From Chthoniobacterales bacterium (GTDB lineage: Bacteria; Verrucomicrobiota; Verrucomicrobiia; Chthoniobacterales; UBA6821), in NCBI GenBank assembly GCA_019747895.1, contig JAIEQF010000049.1:1-36383 (forward strand): a stretch of DNA of 36,383 nt. Direction: 5' to 3'. The notes under the pieces are model-generated. The model made no database searches and was not told the DNA's origin. It worked only from the letters and a program-made list of their open reading frames with translations. Shown one piece after another: positions 1-8,336 of the stretch. Each line of letters begins with the position of its first letter. Positions within the stretch are counted from its first letter, which is position 1. Made by a program: the position numbers and the translations under genes.

Positions 1-311
1 CTGGCAAGCCCTTAACAAACACCTTCACTTTTTCGCTCTTTCCTAAGAGCTACCGGTCACATGCCCTTATAGTAAATGCGGTTGTTTCAAAATTAGAATT
101 TTTGTGAATCATTCATATAATCAGCAAATTGCAAATAATTATGATTTTTACTTATTAATCTATCCAACAATTCTTCTCTGTAAAAACTGCCCAAATTTCT
201 CCTTTTTTAGCTAATAATTGAGACAATTAAGAGCCATTTTTAGCCTTTTAGATCGTTGTGATTTCACTGAATTCAAGTGCATCTCAATGGAGCACAGTTT
301 GATATGAATTT
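1..311. other. Gene-poor left edge with a possible C-terminal gene fragment
   Basis: No complete gene is visible here. On the minus strand, positions 206 down to 93 give an open stretch of about 37 codons that ends in TAA and reads like the C-terminus of a protein (it includes GSFYREELLDRL and LQFADYMND), but it has an in-frame TAA just upstream and no start codon. It may be the end of a decayed cluster gene. I do not recognise the family. Confidence 0.25.
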
Positions 312-986
312 TCAATCGGCACGTAATGGCTTTTGTGCTACTAAAAAAAATTGCTTTCCTAATATTTTCCACGCTAGAGGAACTTTTAAATAGAGCCATA
401 CTAAAAGTGGATGCGTCGGAAGAGCTCCATAAACTGTATAGGGCAAAAAGCGAGATTGACATAATTCTATTTTAAATCCCTTAAATATTAATACTTCGCT
501 TAATGAAAGATGTGTTAATCCTAAGTGATGATCGTAAAAATCCCAATATTGACCAGCAAGATAGCGCAAATTAGGGCCTAAAATAAGCACCCTTCCTCCT
601 GGCTTAAGTCCCTTCATAATCTCATCTAAAAAAATATTTAAAGTTTTTTTATCAGGAAGATGTTCCAAAAAATTTGAAATAAAAATAATATCCGCTTCTG
701 CTGTAATGAAATTCCCTAATTGAGTAGCTTCACATTGGCAAAAAATAATATCTGAATTCAAATATTTTTTTGAATCTAAATTCAAATCAATACCTATTTT
801 TTTAGAGGCTAGAATATGATTCAAAAATTCACCATAACCACATGCAACATCCACAACCACATCTGATGTCCTTATGAATTTTTGAAAAAAATCTTTGCAG
901 AGTATATTCCAAATTTGATTCTTTCGCTCTCGTTTGCTTTCTATAAAGCGCATCTCATACAATTTTGATAGATCTTTACTGTTCAT
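312..986 (-). CDS. Class I SAM-dependent methyltransferase
   Basis: A 224-residue cytoplasmic protein of the Methyltransf_11/23 type. The SAM-binding motif I is VVDVACGYGEF at residues 44-54, followed by the acidic ribose-binding Asp in IGIDLN near residue 67 and by the post-motif FISNFLEHLPD near 102-112. The later LKPGGRVLILGPN (about 127-139) is the usual strand 5 region. ATG is preceded by GAGG at good spacing. Methyltransferases like this commonly accompany DPM1-like GT2 genes in polysaccharide clusters, and such a GT2 gene is the next one upstream in the reading direction, separated by an IS remnant. The acceptor is not deducible: it could be a sugar of the glycan or a lipid-linked intermediate. 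Confidence 0.85.
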   Translation of the reverse strand: MNSKDLSKLYEMRFIESKRERKNQIWNILCKDFFQKFIRTSDVVVDVACGYGEFLNHILASKKIGIDLNLDSKKYLNSDIIFCQCEATQLGNFITAEADIIFISNFLEHLPDKKTLNIFLDEIMKGLKPGGRVLILGPNLRYLAGQYWDFYDHHLGLTHLSLSEVLIFKGFKIELCQSRFLPYTVYGALPTHPLLVWLYLKVPLAWKILGKQFFLVAQKPLRAD

Positions 987-1079
987 TGTTGCCTCGAATC
1001 GTATATACGCTTCGCGTATGAAATTTAGGGTTTGACTTTTTTCTGGAGAAGTTCATTTGGAAAGGGCATCCCAATTAAG

Positions 1080-1246
1080 ATGAACGGATTAACACTCACA
1101 GCAGAAGAAAGTCAGTTGCTAAGAAATGCACATCGCCGCTACAAAGATAAACGAGCAGCGGATCGGATAAAAGCAATTTATTCATTGGGCAGTCGGCAGA
1201 AGATGTGATGTCCATTCTTATGGTGGATGAGGAGACGCTTCGCCAC
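1080..1246 (+). pseudogene. IS630-family transposase N-terminal remnant
   Basis: An ATG at 1080 opens MNGLTLTAEESQLLRNAHRR followed by KDKRAADRIKAIYSLG, the N-terminal helix-turn-helix region typical of IS630-type transposases. After about 1189 the frame shifts by one base: SAEDVMSILMVDEETLRH, the expected continuation, is read in another plus frame to about 1246. Homology then stops abruptly against the 3' end of the neighbouring glycosyltransferase gene. The remnant is therefore both frameshifted and truncated and cannot make transposase. A small ATACGC/GCGTAT hairpin lies upstream at 1005-1019. Identification rests on the recalled family consensus. Confidence 0.6.
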
Positions 1247-1255
1247 GGGCATATA

Positions 1256-2023
1256 TTATTTTTGTTTGTCCCTTCTATAGTCACCTTGACTAAAATATTT
1301 CTCAAGCCAAAGATAGAGGCAAATGAAAAGATAACGACTCCCCATCTCTTTAATCTTGAGTTTTGCTACTCCATATTTGCGATTAGACCATTTGATTGGA
1401 ACTACTGCCCAAGAATATCCTCTTATAATGGCCTTTAGCGGAATTTCAACAGTAAGATTAAAATGAGGAGCTATGAGCGGGCGACATCCCTTAATGACTG
1501 ATCTTCGATATGCTTTAAAAGCATTTGTTGTATCATTTATCGGAATAGCAAAAAGTGTTTTTATAAACCAATTGGCGCAACGATTAATAAGTAGTTTTAT
1601 TTTTGGATAATTACTCACGTGACTTCCTTTCATAAAACGGCTACCAAAAACACATTCGTAACCTTGGTCATTAAGTAAATTCCAATATTTAACAGCATCA
1701 TGCGGTGAATCAGATGCATCAGCCATCATGATAACGACAGCATCGCCTTGCATTTGATCAAGTCCATAGACAATTGCTCTTCCAAAGCCATGCTCTCCCT
1801 CATTGCGCAATGGTCGAAGCGTTGGGAGTATTTTTTTTAACTGCTGTAGCGTATTCCAGGTGCCATCGCTTGAGTCATCATCAACCACCAAAATTTCGTG
1901 CGCAATTCCTGCAGCTTGGAATGTTTCATAAATGCCACGCAATGTTCCTGGAAGTGATTCCTCTTCATCACGAGCGGGAATGACAACCGAATAAAGTTTT
2001 AAAGTTCCTGGTAGATGAATCAT
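1256..2023 (-). CDS. Family 2 glycosyltransferase, DPM1-like
   Basis: A 255-residue GT-A fold transferase resembling bacterial dolichyl-phosphate-mannose-synthase-like enzymes, which move a sugar from a nucleotide donor to a polyprenyl phosphate or lipid-linked acceptor at the inner face of the membrane. SVVIPARDEEESLPG begins near residue 12, the nucleotide-binding VVDDDSSDGT is at 46-55 and the metal-binding region MMADASD is near 99-105. No transmembrane pair follows the catalytic domain, so it is the short form. It starts 9 bases after the upstream epimerase stop, consistent with an operon. The ATG has only a weak ribosome-binding site. Its end abuts the IS630 remnant, but the C-terminus (LYLWLEKYFSQGDYRR) looks natural. 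Confidence 0.85.
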   Translation of the reverse strand: MIHLPGTLKLYSVVIPARDEEESLPGTLRGIYETFQAAGIAHEILVVDDDSSDGTWNTLQQLKKILPTLRPLRNEGEHGFGRAIVYGLDQMQGDAVVIMMADASDSPHDAVKYWNLLNDQGYECVFGSRFMKGSHVSNYPKIKLLINRCANWFIKTLFAIPINDTTNAFKAYRRSVIKGCRPLIAPHFNLTVEIPLKAIIRGYSWAVVPIKWSNRKYGVAKLKIKEMGSRYLFICLYLWLEKYFSQGDYRRDKQK

Positions 2024-2032
2024 TTAGCAAAC

Positions 2033-3106
2033 TTAAAAAGGCGCCGATAATTGCAACCACTCTGGGTGAGCTTCTGCATGTTGCGCGATTTCTTCTAAAG
2101 TTTCTTCAGTGCTATGTGTTGGTTTCCATTTCCAAAGTTGTTCTGCTTTTCTCGAATCAAGCACCATCCAAGGAATATCGAAAAATCTTTTTTCATTGCT
2201 AGAAGCAATATCGTGATAGCCAAATCGAGTGGCACACCAATCGGATAGCTGTTGAAGAGAGTATGCAGATTCAATGCCTCCTGAGCAGTTAACAACTCGG
2301 TCAGAAATGGATGGATATTTTCTATGAAGTTGTAATGAAATAAGTACGGCGAGATCATGAGGGTGAAGGCAGTCGCGAACTTGATATCCACTCCCATTGA
2401 AACCGATGTATTTGAGTGGCTGCTTTCTCAAGTAACTATTGATCCAGTAGGAAAAAATTCCTTGTTCGGACCTTCCAAATTGTCCTGCACCTGCAAGAAC
2501 GCCACAACGATTAATCAGAACCGGAAAATCAAAAACCTCTCCATATTCTAAAGCCAGTAATTCTGAAGATTTTTTCGTTGATCCATAGAGAGAGATGGGA
2601 GGTTCAGTAGAAAATAATTCATCAATGCCATGTGCCGACACACCTGTAGGTAATGATGCGCCTTGCGCTAATCGAAACGCCTTACTATCAATTTCAACGG
2701 GTAGTTCAACTAAAGGAGCTATTGAATAAACGCGGCTTGTGCTTAGCAAAATTAATTGAGCCTGATGCTGCTTGCAGTATTCAAGCAGGTTGATCGTTCC
2801 ATAGAGATTATGTTCTACGAGCTGACGAGAACTCATCTTTCCATCAACACCAGCTAATACACTTGGATTAGCGGCAGCATCAATAACAACATCAGCTTTA
2901 GGCATCTGCTCCAGATCGCTCACATTACGAAGGTCCCCGTGAAAAATTTTGGCTCCAAGTTTTTTTAACTTCTGACGATTGGACCCACTTCCTGGACGGA
3001 TGAAGTTATCGATCCCAAAAATCTCGAGATTACTGTGCCGTTCTTTTAAGGCATGCGCAATGGCATTGCCAACAAATCCACAAATACCAGTGATGAGGAT
3101 CTTCAT
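2033..3106 (-). CDS. NAD-dependent sugar epimerase/dehydratase, extended SDR
   Basis: A 357-residue extended short-chain dehydrogenase/reductase that probably epimerises or dehydrates a nucleotide-activated sugar for the glycan. The Rossmann glycine motif GICGFVG is at residues 7-13. The catalytic Ser/Thr region LLSTSRVYS is near 120-128 and the YxxxK pair is Y174/K178 in SLYGSTKK. The INRCGVLAGAGQFG and YQVRDCLHPHDL stretches resemble the CDP-paratose/CDP-tyvelose epimerase group. It lies in tandem with a second epimerase of the same broad group (18-base gap), so the two probably act on the same sugar pathway. The exact substrate cannot be told from sequence. Confidence 0.8.
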   Translation of the reverse strand: MKILITGICGFVGNAIAHALKERHSNLEIFGIDNFIRPGSGSNRQKLKKLGAKIFHGDLRNVSDLEQMPKADVVIDAAANPSVLAGVDGKMSSRQLVEHNLYGTINLLEYCKQHQAQLILLSTSRVYSIAPLVELPVEIDSKAFRLAQGASLPTGVSAHGIDELFSTEPPISLYGSTKKSSELLALEYGEVFDFPVLINRCGVLAGAGQFGRSEQGIFSYWINSYLRKQPLKYIGFNGSGYQVRDCLHPHDLAVLISLQLHRKYPSISDRVVNCSGGIESAYSLQQLSDWCATRFGYHDIASSNEKRFFDIPWMVLDSRKAEQLWKWKPTHSTEETLEEIAQHAEAHPEWLQLSAPF

Positions 3107-3124
3107 TATTTTAGTAAAAACATC

Positions 3125-4198
3125 TTAGCGTTGTTCCTGCCATGCCTCTACAATTTGATGTATAGTTTCTTGAAGTGATTGAGTGATATTCCAAGAAGGA
3201 TAATGTTCCTGCATCTTGCGGAGATCAGAATAGTAACAAATATGGTCGCCAATGCGAGCCTGATCTACATAAAAAAATTGCTGTTTCTTGCCTGTAACTT
3301 CCTCTGTTAATCTAAAAGCTTCCAAAACAGAACAAGAATTCTTTTTTCCCCCACCTAAATTATAGACCTCTCCAATACGAGGTGCATTAATAAATGCATC
3401 TATAAAAAAAGCAACATCAAGTGAATGAATATTATCTCTAACTTGTTTTCCTTTATACCCATAAATTTTGTATTCTTTTTTTTCCAGGTTGCATTTAATC
3501 AGATAGGAAAGAAATCCATGAAGTTCCACGCCTGCATGATTTGGTCCCGTGAGGCAGCCCCCACGTAAACAGCAAGTTGGCATTCCAAAATAGCGCCCAT
3601 ATTCTTGCACCATCACATCAGCAGCTACTTTTGATGCCCCAAAAAGCGAATGGGTTGATTGATCTATTGTGAAACTCTCAGCGATTCCGTGCTCATATGC
3701 ATCATCAGCGTAATCGTACCGATATTCGAATTCTTTTATCGCAATAAGATTGGGAGCGTCTCCATAAACTTTATTCGTTGACATATGAATAAAAGGAGAT
3801 TCTGGACAAAACTGTCGCGCTGCCTCGAGAAGATTCATCGTCCCAACTGCATTTGTATCAAAATCCTCAAATGGAATTGCTGCTGCACGATCATGTGAAG
3901 GCTGCGCGGCTGAATGAATAATGGCACTAGGTCTTAACTGTTTTACTAATTCCAAAATTCCTCCGCGATCTCGAATGTCTAATTCATGATGTGCAAAATT
4001 AGGAACTTCTTTAACGAGACGTTCTTGATTCCAACGTGTATCACCTTGTTCCCCAAAAAAAACAGCTCGCTGATTATTATCAATTCCATGAACTTGATAA
4101 CCAAGCGCTGTTCCAAAATAACGCACAACTTCAGAACCGATAAGGCCTGAAGAGCCAGTTACTATAAGGCTTTTTTGCATTTGAAACACATTTTTCAT
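3125..4198 (-). CDS. NAD-dependent epimerase, CDP-paratose 2-epimerase-like
   Basis: An extended SDR related to tyvelose epimerase (CDP-paratose 2-epimerase). I place the start at the ATG at 4198, preceded by GGAAAAGTCTT, because the longer reading needs a TTG and adds a non-conserved leader. In this numbering the NAD-binding motif GSSGLIG is at 15-21 and MSTNKVYG at 139-146. The position normally held by the catalytic Tyr of YxxxK is Phe (SLFGASK, F186/K190). My recollection is that a subfamily of these epimerases carries Phe here, so it need not be a loss of function, but the chemistry may differ. [13 protein letters not shown] near 260-272 (start renumbered) is strongly conserved in the family. 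Neighbours are a GT-C transferase and a second epimerase. Confidence 0.8.
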   Translation of the reverse strand: MKNVFQMQKSLIVTGSSGLIGSEVVRYFGTALGYQVHGIDNNQRAVFFGEQGDTRWNQERLVKEVPNFAHHELDIRDRGGILELVKQLRPSAIIHSAAQPSHDRAAAIPFEDFDTNAVGTMNLLEAARQFCPESPFIHMSTNKVYGDAPNLIAIKEFEYRYDYADDAYEHGIAESFTIDQSTHSLFGASKVAADVMVQEYGRYFGMPTCCLRGGCLTGPNHAGVELHGFLSYLIKCNLEKKEYKIYGYKGKQVRDNIHSLDVAFFIDAFINAPRIGEVYNLGGGKKNSCSVLEAFRLTEEVTGKKQQFFYVDQARIGDHICYYSDLRKMQEHYPSWNITQSLQETIHQIVEAWQEQR

Positions 4199-4239
4199 AA
4201 GACTTTTCCAATCAATACAACATCCCTTTTTGACATAAA

Positions 4240-5814
4240 TCAAAGACTTTTCCTATAGGAATAAAGATTCATTCCTCCGGAGGTAAATACTAAATCAAAA
4301 TTATGATAAGTATTTAATAAATGTTTTAAAATTTGATCATTTTTTGCAGTGTTTCCTCCCGTATTTGTGTTAGATACAATTGCCGCAACAGTGATGTTCC
4401 CATAAATTTTTTTATCATCTAAAATGGAACTTGCCTGCTCAAATGTAAGCCAATTAGGAACCAGCACCGCTTTTCTTTGAGAATAATAAGGAATCTCAGG
4501 GCTCCAATCTTGACCTATAATTATTACTACAGAATCCACCGGGGTCACGGCTTGAATCTTATGAGAAATTTCTAACCTTGGGTCCTTGTCACCATTATGC
4601 TCTACCTCGATGATACTTTTATAGTAATCACGGTAAAATACAACACAGTCAGATGATATAACAAACCCAAAAAATAATATAAAAAGATAAAAATTTATTT
4701 TTGAGTCACTTTTCAGCTGAATGGAATAGAGAGCATATGACAAGCACAGAATTAGCCAAATATCATTAGCATATTGATAATAGTCGTGAATGATATGCAA
4801 ATTTGTAAAAATTAGCATTGGGATAAAAAATAAGACTAATAACCCCAGCATGAAATAACTTTGGTTTTTTTTACAGTAAAGAAATCCCACTAGTATGATT
4901 AGAATACTGTAAGAAAAACCTAGCGCGTGCGTTAGTATTCTCTTCCATAATACATCAGCCCAAAAGTAATAACTAACTCGCTGAGAAAAAGTGCCAAAAC
5001 TCCACACTTCAAGATTTTTAGATGTTAAAAAGTTAGCTATTCGATTCGATTGCTTCAAACAATCTGCATGATGCGTCCACCACATTAAGCATATCAAACA
5101 AATAAAAAAAATAACCCCTATTGGAATGGTTTTTATTAAAACATTCCTAAAATTAAATTTTTTTTTTGTATTTGATAACAGCAGACAGCTTAAAAAAATG
5201 GCAGATATTGCAAATGATGGAAAAGTAGTAATTTTTATTAATGTGCATAACATTCCAAAAAGTAATGTCCAAAAATACCATTTCCAACTAAATGTCTTGA
5301 AGTAGCGAACAGAAGACCATAAAAATAAGAAGCCTGCTAAAAGTGCTGTAGACTCTATCATGAACGCTCTACTCCAATATAGGTAACATGGAGATAGAAG
5401 AATTAAGATAGTTGATATATAGAAATACTCTCGATCAATTTTAAGTTCTTTGATAATTTCAGAAAGAGGAAAAAAACATACTAGAAAAAAGAGGAAGCTT
5501 AGTAATCTCCCCGAAAGATCTAATGGGATCCTGCTAATACCATGAAATCCCGCAACAATCATTTGAAAAATAGGAAATTCAAATGGAACAGACCAGGGAC
5601 AGCCTAATATAGGCGTTTCATAAGAAAAAATACTATTTAAAATGTTATGAAAATCAAACCAATATGCAGTTATTGCAGTTTGGGTTTGCCTAAAAGAATG
5701 CAAGCCTAACAGAGGTTCATTGGCATATTTAAGATTAAAAATAGCAACAACTGCAACAAGAAGTAAGATGATCGCTTCGTAAATAAATTTAGCGTTAGTT
5801 TTATTATTTTTCAT
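4240..5814 (-). CDS. GT-C type integral membrane glycosyltransferase, putative
   Basis: A 524-residue polytopic membrane protein with roughly ten hydrophobic segments, a first periplasmic loop containing [13 protein letters not shown] shortly after TM1, and a soluble C-terminal tail that begins after about residue 410. This layout matches PMT/ArnT-like GT-C enzymes that use polyprenyl-linked sugars in the periplasm, and the SFRQ-Q-A loop recurs in uncharacterised members of that group. The ATG is preceded by a GGAT-type site. The gene is clearly more AT-rich than the galE/rfb genes of the cluster, as expected for a variable O-antigen gene. The acceptor (glycan side branch or lipid) is unknown. 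A polymerase (Wzy-like) role is a less likely alternative. Confidence 0.6.
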   Translation of the reverse strand: MKNNKTNAKFIYEAIILLLVAVVAIFNLKYANEPLLGLHSFRQTQTAITAYWFDFHNILNSIFSYETPILGCPWSVPFEFPIFQMIVAGFHGISRIPLDLSGRLLSFLFFLVCFFPLSEIIKELKIDREYFYISTILILLSPCYLYWSRAFMIESTALLAGFLFLWSSVRYFKTFSWKWYFWTLLFGMLCTLIKITTFPSFAISAIFLSCLLLSNTKKKFNFRNVLIKTIPIGVIFFICLICLMWWTHHADCLKQSNRIANFLTSKNLEVWSFGTFSQRVSYYFWADVLWKRILTHALGFSYSILIILVGFLYCKKNQSYFMLGLLVLFFIPMLIFTNLHIIHDYYQYANDIWLILCLSYALYSIQLKSDSKINFYLFILFFGFVISSDCVVFYRDYYKSIIEVEHNGDKDPRLEISHKIQAVTPVDSVVIIIGQDWSPEIPYYSQRKAVLVPNWLTFEQASSILDDKKIYGNITVAAIVSNTNTGGNTAKNDQILKHLLNTYHNFDLVFTSGGMNLYSYRKSL

Positions 5815-5861
5815 TTATCCAAAATAGATTACACCTTCTGAAATTTTAACTTCCTGAATAT

Positions 5862-6821
5862 TTATTCTACAGATAACCAGATACTTCCTCCTTGATCCAT
5901 TAAACAAAGAGGCATTTTTTCTAAAAAAAACTGTGGGTGAAAATAATGCATAAAAGTATTCATTAATCTAACCTTGAATTTACTATTATATTGCAAAAAA
6001 GATCTTAGCACGTAAATTTCATTCCAAGCAATTCCTCTCATAATCCAGTCTTGAGGATATTCAAATGGATAAAAAATATCATGAAAATGAATATAGACCC
6101 CTTTATTGAGGCAAGGCAATATCCTAGAAAAGAGATGATTAACATCGCTATTAACTTTACTTACATGCGTTGAATCAATAAAAAGAATATCGTTTTTTTC
6201 AAGGGTTTTAAATATTCCAACATCGACATCTTGTAGTTTTTTACTAATTATCATTTCTTTGTTTTTGTCTTCTTTATTTATTAGAGTTAATAAAAGATTA
6301 GGGTGGGGCTCAATAAATATAGTTTTTATTCTGCCATCAAAATATAATTCATTTGTATCAAGCGTCATACAAGATGAGTATCCAGATCCTATTTCAATGA
6401 TTTTTTTTGGTTTTAAATTTCTAATCATACAATGTAATAAAATAGCATCTGAATATGAGTAGTTAGGATTTTTAAAGTAGTATCTTAATCCTTCAGCTTT
6501 TGTTGCTTTAAAAGGCATATGTTTATAGAACTGAGCGAGCTCATTGAGAAGCTCTAGTTGCTCTTCTTCATAAAGATTTATACCAGGAAAATCCCGTGGT
6601 GGTTTTCCAAAAATTTTTAACTCATCTTGTTTTATTTCTGCCAAGCAAGGGATTGGAGAATAAAAATGACCCGGAGGAAAATCAAAATGTTTCGGTAATT
6701 CATTCTTTTTTTCTTGAAAGCAAGCTTCTTCTAACATAGCAAAATATTTTTTAATTAAGTTGATTGGTTTATTTTTTTTATGCTTTTTATCTATTAACAA
6801 GCTGTTTAAAAATAGGATCAC
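5862..6821 (-). CDS. Class I SAM-dependent methyltransferase in glycan cluster
   Basis: Up to 319 residues. The core Rossmann domain carries IIEIGSGYSS at 141-150 as motif I, FIEPHP near 169-174, FIDSTH at 214-219 and FHDIFYPFEYP at 246-256, a pattern found in Methyltransf_24-like enzymes of sugar-biosynthesis clusters. The start is uncertain: a GTG at 6821 gives a 35-base overlap with the upstream glycosyltransferase, and an ATG at residue 29 is an alternative; neither has a clear ribosome-binding site. The N-terminal ~110 residues carry no motif I know. It lies between a GT2 and a GT-C gene, so O-methylation of a glycan sugar is the likeliest role, by context only. Confidence 0.75.
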   Translation of the reverse strand: MILFLNSLLIDKKHKKNKPINLIKKYFAMLEEACFQEKKNELPKHFDFPPGHFYSPIPCLAEIKQDELKIFGKPPRDFPGINLYEEEQLELLNELAQFYKHMPFKATKAEGLRYYFKNPNYSYSDAILLHCMIRNLKPKKIIEIGSGYSSCMTLDTNELYFDGRIKTIFIEPHPNLLLTLINKEDKNKEMIISKKLQDVDVGIFKTLEKNDILFIDSTHVSKVNSDVNHLFSRILPCLNKGVYIHFHDIFYPFEYPQDWIMRGIAWNEIYVLRSFLQYNSKFKVRLMNTFMHYFHPQFFLEKMPLCLMDQGGSIWLSVE

Positions 6822-7701
6822 TAATTTTTTGATAAAACTCTTTTTTACTATTGGATGCCATTCTTATTAGCATGAAAAATGGAATCATATAATTTGAATT
6901 TTTATTTTTAACAACTTGGTTAATATAATAAAATTGTTGATGTAGCATATTATCCAAAGTAATCCTTTCTTTAATTTCTATAAGACTATTAGCAATCACA
7001 GCAGCTATTTCAAAGTCAACATGAGATACTTCTTCTTTTATTGTATTAGTCTTATGAATTCTATATTGAATATGCTTCTCTTTATCTTCTGTGATAGAAG
7101 TGGTTATCTTTAATACGTCTATAATAAAATCTAAATCGTGACAGTATCTAAGACTCTGAAATTTACTTGATAGATTCCATAGTTTTTTTGAAAAAACAAA
7201 GTTGGAAGTTGTCACTATATAGTTTTCGTGGAGGAGAGATATTATTAGATTGTTGCATTTTGATTTAAATTTTCTTGCTCGATCAAGCCAATCTACCGCT
7301 ATACCGTTACGTTGAAATTCTCCGTGTTCATTAATAAGATCTACTCCACCAAAAATAAACTCAGCATGAGAAGAATTAGAGAATAAGTTTGTGCACCTTT
7401 CAAGTTTCTCAGGGTAAAAAATATCATCGGAGTTTAAAATTGCTATATGTTCGTTTTTTGCTAGCTCAATGAGTTTATTTAGCGTCTTGTGAGCACCTTG
7501 ATTCGTTTGCTTAAAGACTTTAATTTTAGAGCACGAGGAAGCTATTTTTTGAGCCACATGAAAACTATTATCTGTTGAGCCATCATCAATAATAAGAATT
7601 TCATCTGCAGGGTATGACTGATTAAGAATACTTTCTATTGCTTCAGCAATATACTGCTCATGATTGTATAAAGGAATAACAACCGAGTAATTAATTTTCA
7701 T
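6787..7701 (-). CDS. Family 2 glycosyltransferase
   Basis: A 304-residue cytoplasmic GT-A transferase. SVVIPLYNHE occupies residues 6-15, the nucleotide-binding IIDDGSTDNS 37-46, and the metal-binding NSDD 90-93. These are the hallmarks of GT2 enzymes that extend O-antigen chains from nucleotide-sugar donors. The C-terminal third is variable, as usual, and probably sets acceptor choice. Its 3' end overlaps the following methyltransferase by up to 35 bases. Upstream, 74 bases separate it from the acyltransferase gene. The linkage and donor sugar cannot be predicted. Confidence 0.88.
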   Translation of the reverse strand: MKINYSVVIPLYNHEQYIAEAIESILNQSYPADEILIIDDGSTDNSFHVAQKIASSCSKIKVFKQTNQGAHKTLNKLIELAKNEHIAILNSDDIFYPEKLERCTNLFSNSSHAEFIFGGVDLINEHGEFQRNGIAVDWLDRARKFKSKCNNLIISLLHENYIVTTSNFVFSKKLWNLSSKFQSLRYCHDLDFIIDVLKITTSITEDKEKHIQYRIHKTNTIKEEVSHVDFEIAAVIANSLIEIKERITLDNMLHQQFYYINQVVKNKNSNYMIPFFMLIRMASNSKKEFYQKISDPIFKQLVNR

Positions 7702-7775
7702 AATTCATAAAAATGGAAAAATTGCTTCACTAGCCAATGTATTAGCTAATTAATTAATTTTAGGATAAATCTAAT

Positions 7776-8336
7776 TTATTGAATATCCGTATCAAACAGT
7801 GGAAAATATTTTGTTTCATATTTTATATCTTTTGACCTTTCGTTAATGATGCGAGCTGGATTGCCTGCTGCCACTTTATATGGTGGTACACTTTTAGTCA
7901 CAACAGCTCCTGCGCCAATAACAGCGCCTTCACCAACAGTAACTCCAGGGAGAATGATTGCGCGTGCTCCTATCCAGACATTGCTTTCTATTATTACAGG
8001 TTTACAAATACATGAAAAATTTGGACATTGATAATTATGGCTTAGTGTTTGTATATGAGTGTAATGAGATATATTAACATTATCTCCAATCGTTAGAGGA
8101 ACGCGTCCATCTAAATAACAAAATCTATTAATAACACTATTACTTCCAATTTTGATATGCTTCCCAGTAATAAAAGAGTCTGTACATATACTTGAATTTT
8201 TACCTATTTTAACATTACAAAAACTTTTAAGATACCAGTGTCGGAGAAAATAAGATGGACACTTCATTGCAACTCTATTTGCAATAGTAAATACTAACGC
8301 TGTCATGTAATTACTAATCAAAATGTATATTCCCAT
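7776..8336 (-). CDS. Left-handed beta-helix acyltransferase (hexapeptide repeat)
   Basis: About 186 residues from the ATG at 8336; a longer reading from TTG at 8363 is possible. Hexapeptide repeats (VKIGKN, IKIGSN, LTIGDN, VTVGEG, AVIGAG) run through most of the protein, and the C-terminal NVWIGARAIILPGVTVGEG and AAGNPARII signature is that of CatB/NodL/WbbJ-like O-acetyltransferases. These use acetyl-CoA to acetylate a sugar hydroxyl. The start overlaps the 3' end of the giant glycosyltransferase gene by 23 bases, indicating coupled translation. A role in O-acetylating the glycan or a precursor sugar is inferred from position. Confidence 0.82.
   Translation of the reverse strand: MGIYILISNYMTALVFTIANRVAMKCPSYFLRHWYLKSFCNVKIGKNSSICTDSFITGKHIKIGSNSVINRFCYLDGRVPLTIGDNVNISHYTHIQTLSHNYQCPNFSCICKPVIIESNVWIGARAIILPGVTVGEGAVIGAGAVVTKSVPPYKVAAGNPARIINERSKDIKYETKYFPLFDTDIQ

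Noticed and set aside
211-462. 83-codon minus-strand ORF
   Set aside because: It overlaps the well-supported methyltransferase gene in another frame and has a Ser-rich, non-family sequence.
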